Assembly: GCF_001540865.1 (NCBI RefSeq)
Contig: NC_033630.1
Location: forward strand, 10,436,471-10,500,470
DNA from: Ananas comosus
Taxonomy: Eukaryota > Streptophyta > Magnoliopsida > Poales > Bromeliaceae
Reading direction: 5' to 3'
Length of the DNA stretch: 64,000 nt
Shown: positions 46,512 through 58,660 of the stretch, piece after piece
How positions within the stretch are numbered: position 1 is the stretch's first letter
Layout of the letters: every line of letters begins with the position of its first letter
Made by a program: the position numbers and the translations under genes
Notes under the pieces: generated by a model
Told to the model about the DNA's origin: nothing
Databases searched by the model: none
What the model saw: only the letters and a program-made list of their open reading frames with translations

Positions 46512-47986
46512 CTATAGCTCCTCAAGTAACGGCCTCTGCTGTGTGATCATCAGGCTCAAGCTCTGTACTGCCTTCCTGCTCAACGCATCTGCCACCACGT
46601 TCGCCCTGCCGGGATGATACTGAATACTAATGTCATAATCCTTCAGTAACTCTAACCACCGGCGTTGCCTCAAGTTCAACTCCTTTTGGGTGAATAGATA
46701 CTTGAGACTTTTATGATCAGTGAAAATCTCATAGTGCTCGCCATACAAGTAATGCCGCCTCAACTTTAATGCAAAAACCACTGCGGCAAGCTCCAAGTCA
46801 TGCGTAGGGTAATTCTTTTCGTAATCCTTCAATTGCCGTGAAGTATAAGCAATTACCCTACCATGATGCATCAACACACAGCCCAAACCACTGTGCGATG
46901 TATCACTGTAGATCACAAATCCTTCCCCCATCAATAGAAGGGCAAGGATAGGAGCCGACGTCAACATCTGTCTCAACTCATCAAAACTCCTCTGACAATC
47001 CTCACTCCAGATGAACTTAATTCTTTTACGAGTCAATCGAGTGAGGGGTGTGGAAAGCTTCGCAAAACCTTCCACAAACCGACGGTAATATCCAGCAACT
47101 CCAAGGAAACTCCTCACCTCTGTCACCATCGTCGGTCTGGGCCAATCTCGAATAGCATCAATCTTCTTCGGGTCCACTGCTACTCCAACTGCAGAAATCA
47201 CATGGTCCAAGAAAGCAACCTCCCGTAACCAGAACTCGCACTTCTTTAATTTGGCATACAACTTCTTCTCTCACAGAAGCTGCAGCACAGTCCTCAAGTG
47301 CTCCTTATGCTCGGTATCACTCCGGGAGTATATCAAGATATCATCTATGAACACTACCACAAATCTATCGAAGAACGGCTTGAACACTCTGTTCATCAAA
47401 TCCATAAATGCGGCAGGCGCATTTGTCAATCCAAACAGCATCACAGTAAACTCATAATGCCCGTACCGAATCCGAAAAGCCGTCTTGGGAACATCCTCGG
47501 ACCTCACTCTCAACTGGTGGTAAAACCTGACTGTAGATCAATTTTTGAGAAGACACAAGATCCTTACAGCTGATCAAACAGATCATCGATGCGCGGCAAA
47601 GGATACTTGTTCTTGATTGTCACTTTATTCAGCTCCCGATAATCCACACACAATCTAAGCGAACCATCCTTCTTCTTCACGAATAACACCGGCGCTCCCC
47701 AAGGCGATACACTGGGTCTCACATACTCCTTATCCATCAGATCCTGAAGCTGTGCCTTTAGCTCTCTCAGCTCTGCCGGTGCCATCCGGTAAGGTGCCTT
47801 TGAGATTGGTGCAGTTCCAGGAACTACATCAATCACAAACTCAATTTCCCTCTCCGGCGGCATTGTCGTCAACTCCGGGAAAAACACGTCCGGACACTCG
47901 CGGACTATAGGGATATTCTCGAATCCCGGCGCCGCCATAGACACCTCTATAACCGTCGCCAGAAAAGCAATGCATCCTCTACTCAT
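46512..47986 (-). pseudogene. gypsy 1 reverse transcriptase and RNase H
   Basis: Reverse transcriptase: [40 protein letters not shown], then [17 protein letters not shown] and the catalytic FIDDILIYS. RNase [16 protein letters not shown] (the second Asp of the usual DAS is changed to DTS), [33 protein letters not shown], and VVADALSRK. Breaks: TAA at 47564, a +2-base frameshift near 47520, TGA at 47271, TAG at 46512. The paralogue at 61858-63180 has sense codons at the last two sites. Confidence 0.92.
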
Positions 47987-48384
47987 CAGTTGTCAAGCCC
48001 TCACCGAAGATATCCAAGTGGCAAACAACGTACTCCTGCAGCCTCTAAAAGTGAACTCCTCCTGGCCTGGCTCGTGGAACGTCACAGTCCTCGCTCCATA
48101 ATCAATAGTAGTATAGTACCGCGCCAGCCAATCCATACCGAGCACAACGTCAAAGTCCTGCAGCTGCCCTAAGACTAACAGGTCTGCGGGCATGATCCAG
48201 GAATTTAACTACAACGGACACGACCAACAACACTCTGCAACATGTAAAATATGATCGGGGATCTGCATCTCTCGTGCCTATGACAATGACCCTAACTCTA
48301 GATGATGCAACAATATAAATGCTCGGCTAACAAAAGAATGCGATGCACCGGTATCAAAAAGTGTACGAACTCTAATGCCAGAAA
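47987..48384 (-). pseudogene. gypsy 1 aspartic protease
   Basis: Around 48335 the minus strand reads LFDTGASHSFVS, the retroviral-type aspartic protease active site (DTG), followed by DFDVVLGMDWLARYYTTIDY at 48193-47993, the usual second conserved block. A frame change separates it from gag, and a stop lies just before the reverse transcriptase domain. Confidence 0.85.
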
Positions 48385-49765
48385 TCAAAATGATACCTGC
48401 CACCACTCGGTCGGCTGCTGTAGAGTCCTCCACCTGAGCTGCGTAGACCCTGTCACTCGGAGCCTGCTGTCGCCGCTCACCTGACGCGGCACAGATGCTC
48501 TATCCTCCTGGCGGTAACTCAGTGGTGCTCTGTAAGACTGCTGGGGTGCTCGCTGAGCTGATGCTGATGATGGTGCCCGTGATGCTACTCGGGGACAAGC
48601 TGATCTCATGTGTCTAGGCTGACCACAGGTATAACAGCAGTCCTCTCTCTGCTCATACTGTCGGGGCCAGTGTGGTCCCCGACAGATCACACACTATGGA
48701 GTCCGCTGTGCCTGTCCCTGCTGACGGGATCCCCTGGAATGCTGAAGCCCCGAAGACCCATGACCCTGAGAACGTGATCGTGGAGGCCACGGCAGGCGTC
48801 TGCTACTCGACTGTCCTCCGTCCTCTGGAAAGGCGCGCTTTCTGTCCTGACTCTGCCCCGGTGCCTGAGTCCTCTCCCGAATCGATGCATCACCTCTCTC
48901 TACCCAAAGAGCCTGCTCTATAGATGGATCCAAAGTCCTCAACCTCTGCGCCTGAACAAACCTGAAGATCTCGGGTCTCAAACCCTGCTCAAAAAGGTAT
49001 ACTCGGTGCACCTCGTCTCTGGCCACAAACGGAACACAGTTCAGGAGCCGAGTAAACTCCCAGATGTACTCCTGAACTGTCTGCTCACCCTGCTAGATCC
49101 TCTTCAGGTCTTCCTCGAGTTTCTGTTTTATGCTGTTGGAAAAATACATCCCGAACAGCATTCCATAGAACTCGTCCCACCTTATCTGTGAAGCCACCAA
49201 CCCGTAGTCTCGCCTCACCCTCCTCCACCATGCATGTGCATCACCTGCTAAGCAGTAAACTCCCATGTGTACCTGCTCCCGCTCAGGAATGAACAGATCC
49301 TCGAACAGTTTCTCCATCGCGCTAACCCAGCCCTCAACAACCCAAGCCTCTGTGCAACTGCCATCATAGGTCGGCGGATCAAAACGACGAAAGCGAGCAA
49401 GTCTCTCAGCCATCCGCTCCTGCTCAGCCTCAGTCATCTGTGGTGCCTCACCAAAGATGCAACTGGCGCTGCGGGAACATCCACTGGCGGGGGTACAGCT
49501 GTGGCTGGTGCTGCCGCTGGAGTAGTCGGAGGTGGAACTGAGGCTCTGGTGCTCTCGGTGCAGTACTCTGCGGTGTAGCTAACCTCTCACACATCTTCTG
49601 TAACAACTCCCCCTGCTGCCTCGTCACCTCTGTCAGGGCAGCTAACTGCTCCCTCAGATTAGGGGGTGCACTAGCCTCTGGTCATGCACTCGGCTCTGCC
49701 TGCTCAGGCATCTCAGGCGGTGCGGCACGATCCCTGAGCAACAGTCGACCTCGGCGACGATACAT
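48385..49765 (-). pseudogene. gag: gypsy 1 gag
   Basis: The probable start ATG at 49765-49763 begins MYRRRGRLLLRDR. Core at 49437-49093: PPTYDGSCTEAWVVEGWVSAMEK, HMGVYCLAGDAHAWW (retrotransposon gag). Then EVHRVYLFEQGLRPEI, and a CCHC zinc knuckle CYTCGQPRHMRSACP (C-x2-C-x4-H-x4-C) near 48600. Stops: TGA at 49682-49684, TAG at 49093-49095, TAG at 48694-48696. A frame change lies between 49440 and 49680 and another near 48400. Confidence 0.88.
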
Positions 49766-50061
49766 AGCTGAAAGGAACAAAACAGGGGTCAGATACAACA
49801 GAAATACTCTCGACCGAATCAAACGAAAGTCTAGAAGGCGACCCCTGTTTTTCCTCAAAATTATGTCGTCGGCAGCCAACATAATTTTTCAGGCCAAGAC
49901 AGGCACTCCTCCAATCACCCACTCTACTCTAAAAGGAGTTAGAACAATCAATCATTGACTTTCGCGATAATTCACGCCTCTCGCGTCTTGCCTTCCTAAG
50001 GTTTGCCAAACATAGGGTTCCTAGATCCCAACGACCTCTAAGCTCTGATACCAATTTAATC

Positions 50062-52484
50062 TGTCACGCCTCGGATTACTCGTTTCCCGGGGCACGCTAA
50101 CAGACCCGCCGTATACATAGAAATTTTTCCTACATACGAAGCGGAACAGTAAAAGTACTTGTAATCAAACAATACTACAAACAGTAGTATAGAACTGTTA
50201 GGAAACTAAACCATATATAAAAACAGTGGTTCAATATATACATATCATCCTGGATACACAAAGACTCGCCTTGGCAAGATACAACATCTGTATGTAAATG
50301 ACCAAAAACTACAACCACCTGTAGCTGGTACTCCTCTAGCTCTGCGATTCGTCTGGAAGGGCTCTAACTCACAATGCCTTTGCCACGATCAGAAAAAGCA
50401 GCAGCAGCAGCAGCAGCCGAAGACGATGGCTCTACAAAAACAGGGGTAACACAGGGCGTGAGAACTACTGCAAAAGAAGTAGTCCTCAGTGGGTACCGCC
50501 CTCAAACTCATCGGCTCACCCACTAAGTCTACAGATGAATGCTCAATGATAAAAAGGAAAGCTGGAACAAATCTACAGCTACATGCCACTATACTATTAT
50601 GATTCGATACTACTATCTGTAGAGTAAAACAAGCTCAGACCCAAACTCACTAGGGACTGTAAACATATCGGTCCGAGGGATTGTGAGCACACCCGTCCCG
50701 CCGGTCGAAGCTATACAGCTACCTCCACACAAAACAGTCCATGGAGAGCAAGTCCAACCAGGACACAACGACACCAACGTAAACGCACAAAGCCCGACTC
50801 CGGAGTGGCACTCGTGGGCGCTACCCAACCGAGTATGCAAGCGTGTCTTTGCCGAGCTCAATCAGGCTCTCACAGGCTATAGTCAAGCAACAGGGTCTAA
50901 CAGGTCTAACAACCGAACTCACGTGCCCTCGGCACAATTTGATGCAAAAACAGCAATCTGGGTACATCGTCAATCACAACGGCACCCGACAGTCCGAAAC
51001 AGCCTAAACACCGCTGTAAAAATAAGCTCGGCACCCCAGCACGAGGGTAAATGAATTCTAAACTACCGAGAGTATCCACCACCGTCAACCTGCGATGATA
51101 CAATCAAACTACGGCTCCTAGGGCTAAATCTGGTAGTTTAAGCATATGTCAGTTAGAATCGCGGGTTTCTCCTAAGTCATATCCAAGTCCAACATGTATG
51201 AATATCTATAGATAATACACTAGGCTCCAATTCAGATTTTTAATCATGCTAAATCAATGAATCGAGCAATTACAATGTGCGAAATAACACGACGAATACA
51301 TGTCGACTATATATATACTGAGGAAGTAAACTGATGATTAACTCACCTTAATTGCTAATCCCTGGCAGCAAGGAAGTCACGTCCCACTAGGAAAACTCAG
51401 CTGACCCTGCTCTCAGCCAGCAATGATCCACAACCAAGATCTAAACATCAAAAACCACTAAAATCCATCAATTTACATAATTTCAGCACTTAAGCTTGAT
51501 TTTCTCCCAATCAACAATGTCAAAACTCACCTAATCACCTTCAAATCAGGTGAGGAAAGTCTCAAATCCAGTGAACCATGCTGGAGTATCCTTCTCTAGT
51601 TCAAAATCCCACTTCCTCAAAAGATTGCATCATGAAAACCCAAAAATTCACAGATTCAGTCCAAAAACACCAGCAGTGCAGTAAAAAGCCAAATTGACTA
51701 AGCTAACCTCAACCAAAATCTGTCAAATTAGTCTCCATGAATTCCTCTTGAAGTCTAGAATCCAACAAACTAAGTTTCACCGCAATCCGACCTTTCTACG
51801 TCGCACACGAACCAAAATGCCGAAGGTCGTTACTGAAAATCTGCAGAATCAGCACTCTTCAAGCTTGGAATTGTGGAATTTGGAGAATTTGGAGGATTTA
51901 GAGGGGTTGAAATGCAATCTAAGCCTTCACTGTGAAAAGAGGATGAAAAGAGCTAAAAGGGGACGTACTCTACCTATTTATAGAGTGGTAGAATGATCCA
52001 ATAAGCCCCAGGTTCATTAGCTGCCAATCTGGTATCCCTGCAGAAACGGCCAGTTTCGGGCGCCCGAAACCATGTTCTGGGCGTCCGAAACCTCCAGGCT
52101 GCACAAATGCTCCCCTTCGGATCCTCCGCCCGCGGTGTGCTGCACCCATAACCGACTCCGGCGGACCTCACCTACCACGAGCCACATGTCAGCGCAAGCG
52201 ATACTCACAAAGTGAATTTTCAAACCCTCTTCCGGGCGCCCGAAACAAGGACCCGAATTGGCTTCCAGTTCTGCACAAACCAACACTCAGGTTCTGGGCG
52301 ACCCAAACCCTATTCTGGGCGCCTGAATCTGGCAAAACTCCAGTTTTGCTTATCGGAGTGCGCCGAGTCCATTTCTGCATCCATTTCGTGCAGAATTGAC
52401 TCCGACTCAGTCCGACACTCTCCAGATGTGTCGACCAATCACTAATACTGTAGCCAATCCTATCCAAACCTCAGAAACACTACA
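50062..52484 (-). repeat. 5' LTR of gypsy element 1
   Basis: 2423 bp, high identity to 42644-44958. TATA box (minus strand) at about 51974-51984, with the U3 dyad array upstream at 52054-52330. Confidence 0.92.
52054..52330 (-). promoter_or_regulatory. U3 dyad array, gypsy 1 5' LTR (core CGGGCGCCCG)
   Basis: Same arrangement as in the 3' LTR: perfect TTTCGGGCGCCCGAAA at 52054-52069, then sites near 52075, 52229, 52291 and 52313. It sits upstream of the promoter that would transcribe the element. Confidence 0.75.
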
Positions 52485-52505
52485 AATACTTGCTCCGATA
52501 CCAAT

Positions 52506-52787
52506 TGTTGGAATTCTGCAATGAAAGCACCAAATTGGATTTTTACCATAAATCCGTCTCCTCAACAAAAAGCTATTACTGGCACAGCCACAAATGAGAG
52601 AAAAATAAACAGAAAATATAGGTGAAATAAAATTCACTAACTAAGAGAAGAATTACACCTGACTTCTAATCTACATAGAATAACTTCAATCTCGGCCCTC
52701 TTTCTGAATCTCTCACCCCTCTTTTGTCTTCTATAAATTTCATAAGACCACTTACTCATGCACTCGTGCGCAAGGTGCATGCAATTG

Positions 52788-52832
<45 letters not shown>

Positions 52833-53196
52833 CACCTGATATTGGCTTCTAGGCAAAAGGTTGGAACTTTAGATCACTTGAGCACCAACCATTCTCTCAC
52901 CTTCGAGGAGTAGCCTCTCTCTCTCCATCTCATAATGGCTTCTAGGTAAAAGGTTGGAACTTTAGATCACTTGAGCACCAACCGTTCTCTCACCTTCGAG
53001 GAGTAGCCATACAACCCCCTAGGCTTCAACTCCATTTATGCTATATATAAAGATCAAACAAAGATGTACCCAAATCTAATAAAATTAGGAATCATACTAA
53101 TTAATATTTAAATCCAAATTAATTTATCTCTACTGGATTTAAATATTTATCCTAATTTAACTAGAATTCTACTATAAATCTGATCAAATCCTAACA
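52506..53196 (-). repeat. 5' LTR of the copia element, with internal tandem duplication
   Basis: 691 bp. Contains (CT)n at about 52792-52828 and a 93-bp direct duplication (about 52822-52914 and 52915-53007, GGCTTCTAGG...GAGGAGTAGCC). The partner LTR has one copy. Confidence 0.85.
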
Positions 53197-54472
53197 TATC
53201 GTCTCCAAAGAGGATCCAAAAAGCACACATACTAAATTCCCCATCCAAACCTTCTTGGCCAGATTGTCTGCCATTGGTGATCTTTCAGAAGTAATATCTA
53301 AAGAAATATATGTACTTTCAATGGTAGTCTCAATCACTAGATCTTCCTAAACCATGCATTTTTTTCTCCCCCTGTCAACCAACATAAAAACATTGATTTG
53401 ACCGTGAATCTCCACTCTAAGTTTCATCTCCAACAAATGTCATCATGTCTACTCTCTATAGTGACATTGGAAACCTTATCTTCAAGTTCACGTATTCTAA
53501 CACCAAGTCCTAAATCCATTGCGGTAGACCCCCTCAATATCTTTCCCCACCCCCACTCCTTGTTGGATAGGCACTCATTGATCCTCAACGCCTTTAATGT
53601 CATATTAATATATATGTCAAAAAAACTCGTTTGTTTTGAGGCTTCCCCACACCATCTATCGTTCCAAAATTCTATTAATAATATGTCAAAAAAACTTTTT
53701 GTAATGAAGCTTCCCCACACCATCTATCATTCCAAAATTCTATTAATTGGCCATCTCCCAACTTGTAATTTACTTCATATTTGAAAAAAAAAAAATCCTT
53801 AAGAGAGATTTCTCCACCACTGCGAGGTGGGTTTGAACGACCTTCCTTCTTTAAGTGGCCTCTTTTTAGTGTGATATAATGATCTAATCAACTTGTTCTA
53901 TTGCAAATCATTTTCTATAAAAAACCTCCACCACTACTTAATGAGTGGGGTCTTGTCCATCCTTAACAAAATGTCTTTCTTTCTTCTAAACGCACTCCTC
54001 CAAGCCACCAAGTACCCTTCACCTTTCATTGCCAGTTCTCCTTTCCAAAAAAGTCCCCTCGTAGTGTCTTGACGCGTTCAACTACCTATGTGATGCTTTG
54101 AAGATTGAGAAGAATTATAACGGTAAATTCGAAAGAACAGAATTCACCAACATCAATCTTCCACCTTTAGAGGGCACTTTGGCTTGCCATCCTAATTCTC
54201 CTTTTGAACTTTATCGATAATCCTTTCCCAATCATCTTTATTTATTACCCTATTCAATGAGGATAGGTCAAGGTACCTGGTTGAAAAACTTGCCACCGTA
54301 TATGATAATATTATGGCCAACTCAATACTTTGTTCTCTTTACTCCCTGTGTAAATTTTTTTTGATTTTTTCTTGTTAATCTTCAACCCAGAAACATTCAA
54401 AAAGGTTCCATAGGAGCTTGAGATTCCTAATATATCTCTTCTTGACTTCTCAGAAAAAAAAAAATCATGTAA
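53197..54472 (-). pseudogene. LINE (L1-type) reverse-transcriptase C-terminal part and zinc-binding region
   Basis: Minus-strand reading, with stops and shifts: SGLKINKKKS (54400s), LGWQAKVPSKGGRLMLVNSV (54200s, the GW..K.LS.GGR motif after the catalytic domain), PLKEGRSFKP and KWWWRFF-like WWRFFIEN (53900s), FWNDRWCGEAS (53680s), and DNLAKKVWMGNLVC (53260s, start of the zinc-binding region). It continues at 40494. The 5' part (endonuclease and the catalytic FADD region) is absent beyond about 54472. Confidence 0.75.
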
Positions 54473-54477
54473 TCATG

Positions 54478-55440
54478 TAATACCCAGACCCAATTAATTC
54501 CAATTTGAAATTTTAATATGCTGACATGATTGTGTTATCGAGACAAACCCAGTAATAAAAGTTTTGATTTATTTAGGCTGTCGGACTGAGACAATTTGAT
54601 TTGATTTGATTTTGGATTAAATTATTTCCTAATACCAATTATTGTAGGATTCCTAACTAATCACCTTTAAATAGGGGATTGAGAGACGGTGTATGGCTTG
54701 TTTGGGTGGTCGTCTTCTCCACGCACAAGTGAGAGGTCGGCGGTGATTGAAAGCGAATCGTCAATCACGGGGAGAGAACACGAGATAGAAGTAAGTTTCC
54801 TTCATCCTTTTCTCTCCTTTTTTTCTCCTTCTCCTTCTTTGTTTTTTCATCTCCTCTTTTATAGCCACTACCGCATCTATAGCCGCCACTACTGTATCCT
54901 CAACTATGACCATTGTTGAAGTGGCTACCAATCGTCATAAGAGTTCAGCCCACCGTTGTGTATTGTGCTGAGCAAGCCCATGAAGGCGGTAGCCATGCTT
55001 GCCGAAGAGAAAAGTTGGTTTGGGGAGGAGCTTTATCGAGATGAGAAGAAAAGAAAAGGATGAAGTGTTTTAGATCTGGGTAGATCAGGTCAATAGTGGA
55101 CTATGCAATTTTTACATAATGTAATCTATATTTGGGCTTAAATCTATCGTAGTAATATTTAGATGCAATTAATTATTATTTAGCTTGTTTTAAGTCCTAT
55201 TTTGTATGAAAGTTTTGTGATTTCGATTGTTTTGATTATATATAAAGAAGTAAAAATGATTTTTATAAAAGTGACTTTTGATTTTGATTGTTTAATTGGT
55301 TATAAAGCGATATATAGGCAATTATAGTTTTGTGGTTTCAATTGTTTGATGTGTAAAGCTACTATACTTTCGGAAGTATAAAGTAGTTGGTGGTTCTAAT
55401 TTTTTGGCCCTTGGATCAAGAATTGTAGGGTCGAGATGAT
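54478..55440 (+). other. possible LTR fragment abutting the LINE
   Basis: Starts TGTAATACCCAGACCC, a common gypsy LTR beginning, right where LINE similarity stops. A TATA-like TTTAAATAGGGG lies at about 54665. No matching end or second LTR found. Confidence 0.35.
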
Positions 55441-55479
55441 AATAGTCCTCCTAGGATTTAGTGGTCCCTCTTAGACTAC

Positions 55480-56158
55480 ATTTGGTATAAGAATTACTGG
55501 GGAATAATTCATTTTATACTCTTTATTCTACGAAACATGTATACAATATAATTTTTTTTCTAGAATAACCTGTTAAAATAATTGTACTCTCACCCTAGAA
55601 TAGGATTTATCACTGGAGATAATCAAGGGCAAGGTAATAATAGCCCTTTCTCTTTTCCCATTACGCCTCATAATTCCCGCCGCTTTACTCCCTCCATCCC
55701 ACCAACCCTCTTTCCTATTATACATATAAGAAAATTATTATTGCTTAATCATAATAATAAGATATTTAATTAGTAAAATAAATAAATTATATTTTACTTA
55801 TATATATTTGAATTTAAATAATTATTAATTTGTTTGGTTGACAATAGGATTTGGAATTGGAATCAACTTATTATTATTATTCGGTTAAGAAAATTTTAAT
55901 TTACTATTTAAGCTCATAATCATAATTTAAATTAAAATCAAAATTTATAGTTTAAATTTAAATTTAGATTTGTAATTTAAATTTAATTTCAAAGTCAAAA
56001 TGTAAAACTATATGTAAATTCAAATATAAAACATATATTAAAATTTAAATTTAAATATAAAAATTAATAAATTTTGAATTTATATTATAAAATTAAATTT
56101 AAAATTATAATTAAATCTACAAGAAATAAATTATATTTTTACTTATATTAAGTATTAT
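55480..56158. other. AT-rich low-complexity DNA
   Basis: 55690-56150 is dominated by AAATTT permutations. No feature except that the gypsy 2 LTR begins at 56159. Confidence 0.5.
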
Positions 56159-57653
56159 TGTCACGCCCCGGATTACCCGTTTTCCTGGCCACGCCAACAG
56201 ACCTGCCGTATACAAAGGAATTTTCCATACATACGAAGTGATAGCTGTACCTGTAAACAAATCCAAGCTATAACTGCAAGGTAAAGAGCTGCTAAACTGA
56301 AAAGTAATATATAAACCCTCGAGGGGTTCCAGTACATATAAAATGTCTACTACACTACTCGCTCCAGCGAGTACCCAGGTAACAACCATATGTACATAAA
56401 TACCCCAAAACTACCTGTGGGAGGTACTCCTCTAGTACTGCAGCAATCTGGCAAGGATCTAGCTCGCAACTTTCCACGATTAGAATCAACATCAATAGCA
56501 GCCGCAGACGAAGAGGGGTCAACAACTGAATGTGAGAACTACTGCAAAAAGAAGTAACCCTCAGTGGGTACCACTACCGACCTCACGGCTCACCCATTAA
56601 GTCTACAGAAAGTATGCACAAGGATATATAGTAAAGGATGCTGACAAAACACTACAGCTATATGCCACTATACTATCGCTAACCACTATCTGTAGATAAA
56701 AACTGCACTCTCTGACCCAATCTCACTAGGGATTGTGAACACACCCGTCCCGCCTGTCGAAACTACACCAACCACCACCACGCTGGGTTGTCGTGGAGAG
56801 CACGTCCAACCAGGACACTACGACATCAACGCAAAAGCACTAAGCTCGACTCCGGAGCGACACTCGTGGGCGCTACCCAACCGAGTATGCAAGAATATCT
56901 CTGTCGAGCTCAATCAGGCTCTCACAGGCTGTAATCAATGCAAATGGGCCTAATTAGTCTAACAACCAAAGCTCATGTGCCCTTGGCACAATCTGATACA
57001 AATACAGAAATCTGGGTCCACCGTCAACCGCGACGGCACCCGACAGTCCGAAACAGTCTATACACTATTATAAAATAAGCTCGGCATCCTAGCACGAGCG
57101 TAAACTCATCATATACTAATCTGGGTATCTACCGCATACGAACAGCGGCGATACAAACGAACCACAGCTCCTAAAGCTAAATCTGGTAATTTTCAGAAAG
57201 TGACAGTATAGGATCTATATGTTTTCTCCTAAGTCAATTCCAAGTCCAACATGTAAAATTATCCTACTAGCTTAACTCCAAATTTAGATTTTATCTCTAA
57301 TATTCATGAATTCAAGTACTAGCAAGAAAATAACCCAATGAAACATGTCGACGATATAAGAACTTAGGAGGTATTCCGGCGATTTCGGTAAACTTCAACC
57401 CACCTCGGAAAGCTCGTCCAACTACGGCGAGAAGTCAAAAGAAGAGGAAAACACACGCTCGCTCGGTCTCCAACGGCGCAACTGCGACGCAAGCATGCTC
57501 AAACGGCCCTCCGGATCGACGTCGAAAATCTCTCGAGCTTGAGTCGCGATCTCCACCTCGAACACGATCAAAAACTAGAAGGGGAGAGAGAGCAGCAAAC
57601 AAAACCTCTTCTCAATGCTCTCAGTAAGTATATAAGGTTGAGGATAAGGTTGA

Positions 57654-57890
57654 AAGTATCGATACTTCAAATGACCAAAAGGCCGCTCATCAACTCAAAA
57701 TTCCAGCTGGAGTATCGGTACCCGATTTGGTTACTGGTGCTCGGCCTCTCAGCCCGCAAGCTCGCACACCGAGTACCAGTACCAGCGCGATGATGTACCG
57801 GCACTCAGCATCAATTGGCGCAACCCGAGAGCATACTGTCCAGGATTTACACTGGGGTACTGGTACTTCTCTGTATGGTACTGGTACTTA
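57654..57890 (-). promoter_or_regulatory. U3 dyad array, gypsy 2 LTR (core GTACTGGTAC and variants)
   Basis: A perfect 14-bp palindrome AAGTATCGATACTT at 57654-57667, then related dyads near 57711 (AGTATCGGTACC), 57770 (GAGTACCAGTACC), 57795 (GTACCGGCAC), 57855 (GGTACTGGTACTT) and 57878 (GGTACTGGTACTT). The TATA-like TATATAC lies just downstream on the element's strand (about 57627). Confidence 0.7.
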
Positions 57891-58117
57891 ATACTGAGAA
57901 CCTGCACTTTGCAGATTCCAATGTTAAAACTCTGCTCTCGTGTCGCACTGAGTCCGTTTTGCATATATTTCGCGCCAAAACGACTCCGACTTGTCCCTAC
58001 ACTCTCCAGATGTGTCGACAAGCCTCAGATGCTGAAATCTCACTGGCAACCAACTACAAGGGATACTACATCCTCCCCCACTACAAAAAGTTTCGTTCTC
58101 GAAACTTAACGCATACC

Positions 58118-58660
58118 TCAATCCTGAGCCTCAAACAAGTAAGGGTAAGACTCCCGCATCACCGTCTCCGGTTTCCACATCGCCTCATGCTCCTCGTGAT
58201 GAATCCACTGCACTTTTACATAAGGGATGACCCGATTGCGCAATTCCTTCATCTCACGAGCAAGAATCCGCACTGGTCGCTCCTGATATCTTAAGTCCTC
58301 GCCAAGCTCCAGTGGAGTGAAGTCGATCATGTGTGAGGGGTCAAACATGTATCTTCTCAACGTCGAGACGTGAAATATATCATGAATACCGACCAAGCGT
58401 GGGGGTAGAGCAATTCTGTAGGCTATTGATCCGACTAGCTCCAAAAATGTGAGACAAACCTCGAGTTTCGATCCGATACTATCGAGGTAAGCACACCATG
58501 CAATCTAACGATCTCATCCAAGTACAACTGAGCGAGTCTCTCTCTGGACCAGGTGGTCTGTACTGGTAGGAAGTGAGCAGACTTAGTCAGTCCGTCCACT
58601 ATCACCCAAATAGTATCGAAACCACCTTCTGCTCTCGGTAATCCCACAACAAAGTCCATC
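58118..58660 (-). pseudogene. gypsy 2 integrase, internally deleted
   Basis: 58659-58435 holds MDFVVGLPRAEGGFDTIWV ... SIVSDRNSRFVSHFW. 58444-58118 holds AYRIALPPRLVGIHDIFHVS and the chromodomain-like tail. Compared with element 1 (CTCCAA at 45327 and at 45835), 508 bp are missing between the same hexamer, removing the last catalytic Glu and the GPF region. It cannot be active. Confidence 0.88.

Larger units (their letters stand above)
42644..52484 (-). mobile_element. full-length Ty3/gypsy chromovirus-like retrotransposon, TSD AATAC
   Basis: 9841 bp. LTRs 42644-44958 (2315 bp) and 50062-52484 (2423 bp), TGTCACGCC...ACACTACA in plus-strand view. TSD AATAC at 42639-42643 and 52485-52489. The primer-binding site (complement of TGGTATCAGAGC) lies at 50042-50053, next to the 5' (right) LTR; a purine tract (TGTGGGAGAA) precedes the 3' LTR. 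Order gag-PR-RT-RH-INT, with a chromodomain-like integrase C-terminus (ATWEPETVLRETYP), fits the Tekay/Del branch. It is inserted in the copia leader. Coding region broken by stops and frameshifts; LTRs very similar, so insertion is fairly recent. Confidence 0.95.
40495..53196 (-). mobile_element. gag-only Ty1/copia retrotransposon inserted in the LINE (TSD TATCG), itself split by a gypsy element
   Basis: LTRs 40594-41134 (541 bp) and 52506-53196 (691 bp), both TGTTGGAATTC-type. The interior 41135-42643 continues at 52485-52505 beyond the nested gypsy. Minus orientation: primer-binding site (TTGGTATCGGAGC) beside the right LTR, purine tract (AAGGTGGAGAT) beside the left. TSD TATCG at 40490-40494 and 53197-53201, and the LINE reading LETI-DHIFTGC rejoins across it. 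The left TSD lies 99 bp beyond the left LTR; those 99 bp resemble the start of the element's own internal region. No integrase, reverse transcriptase or RNase H remains. Confidence 0.85.

Noticed and set aside
45501..49578. Plus-strand open frames across the gypsy polyprotein
   Set aside because: Antisense shadows of gag-pol; the minus strand holds the DTG, FIDD and integrase motifs.
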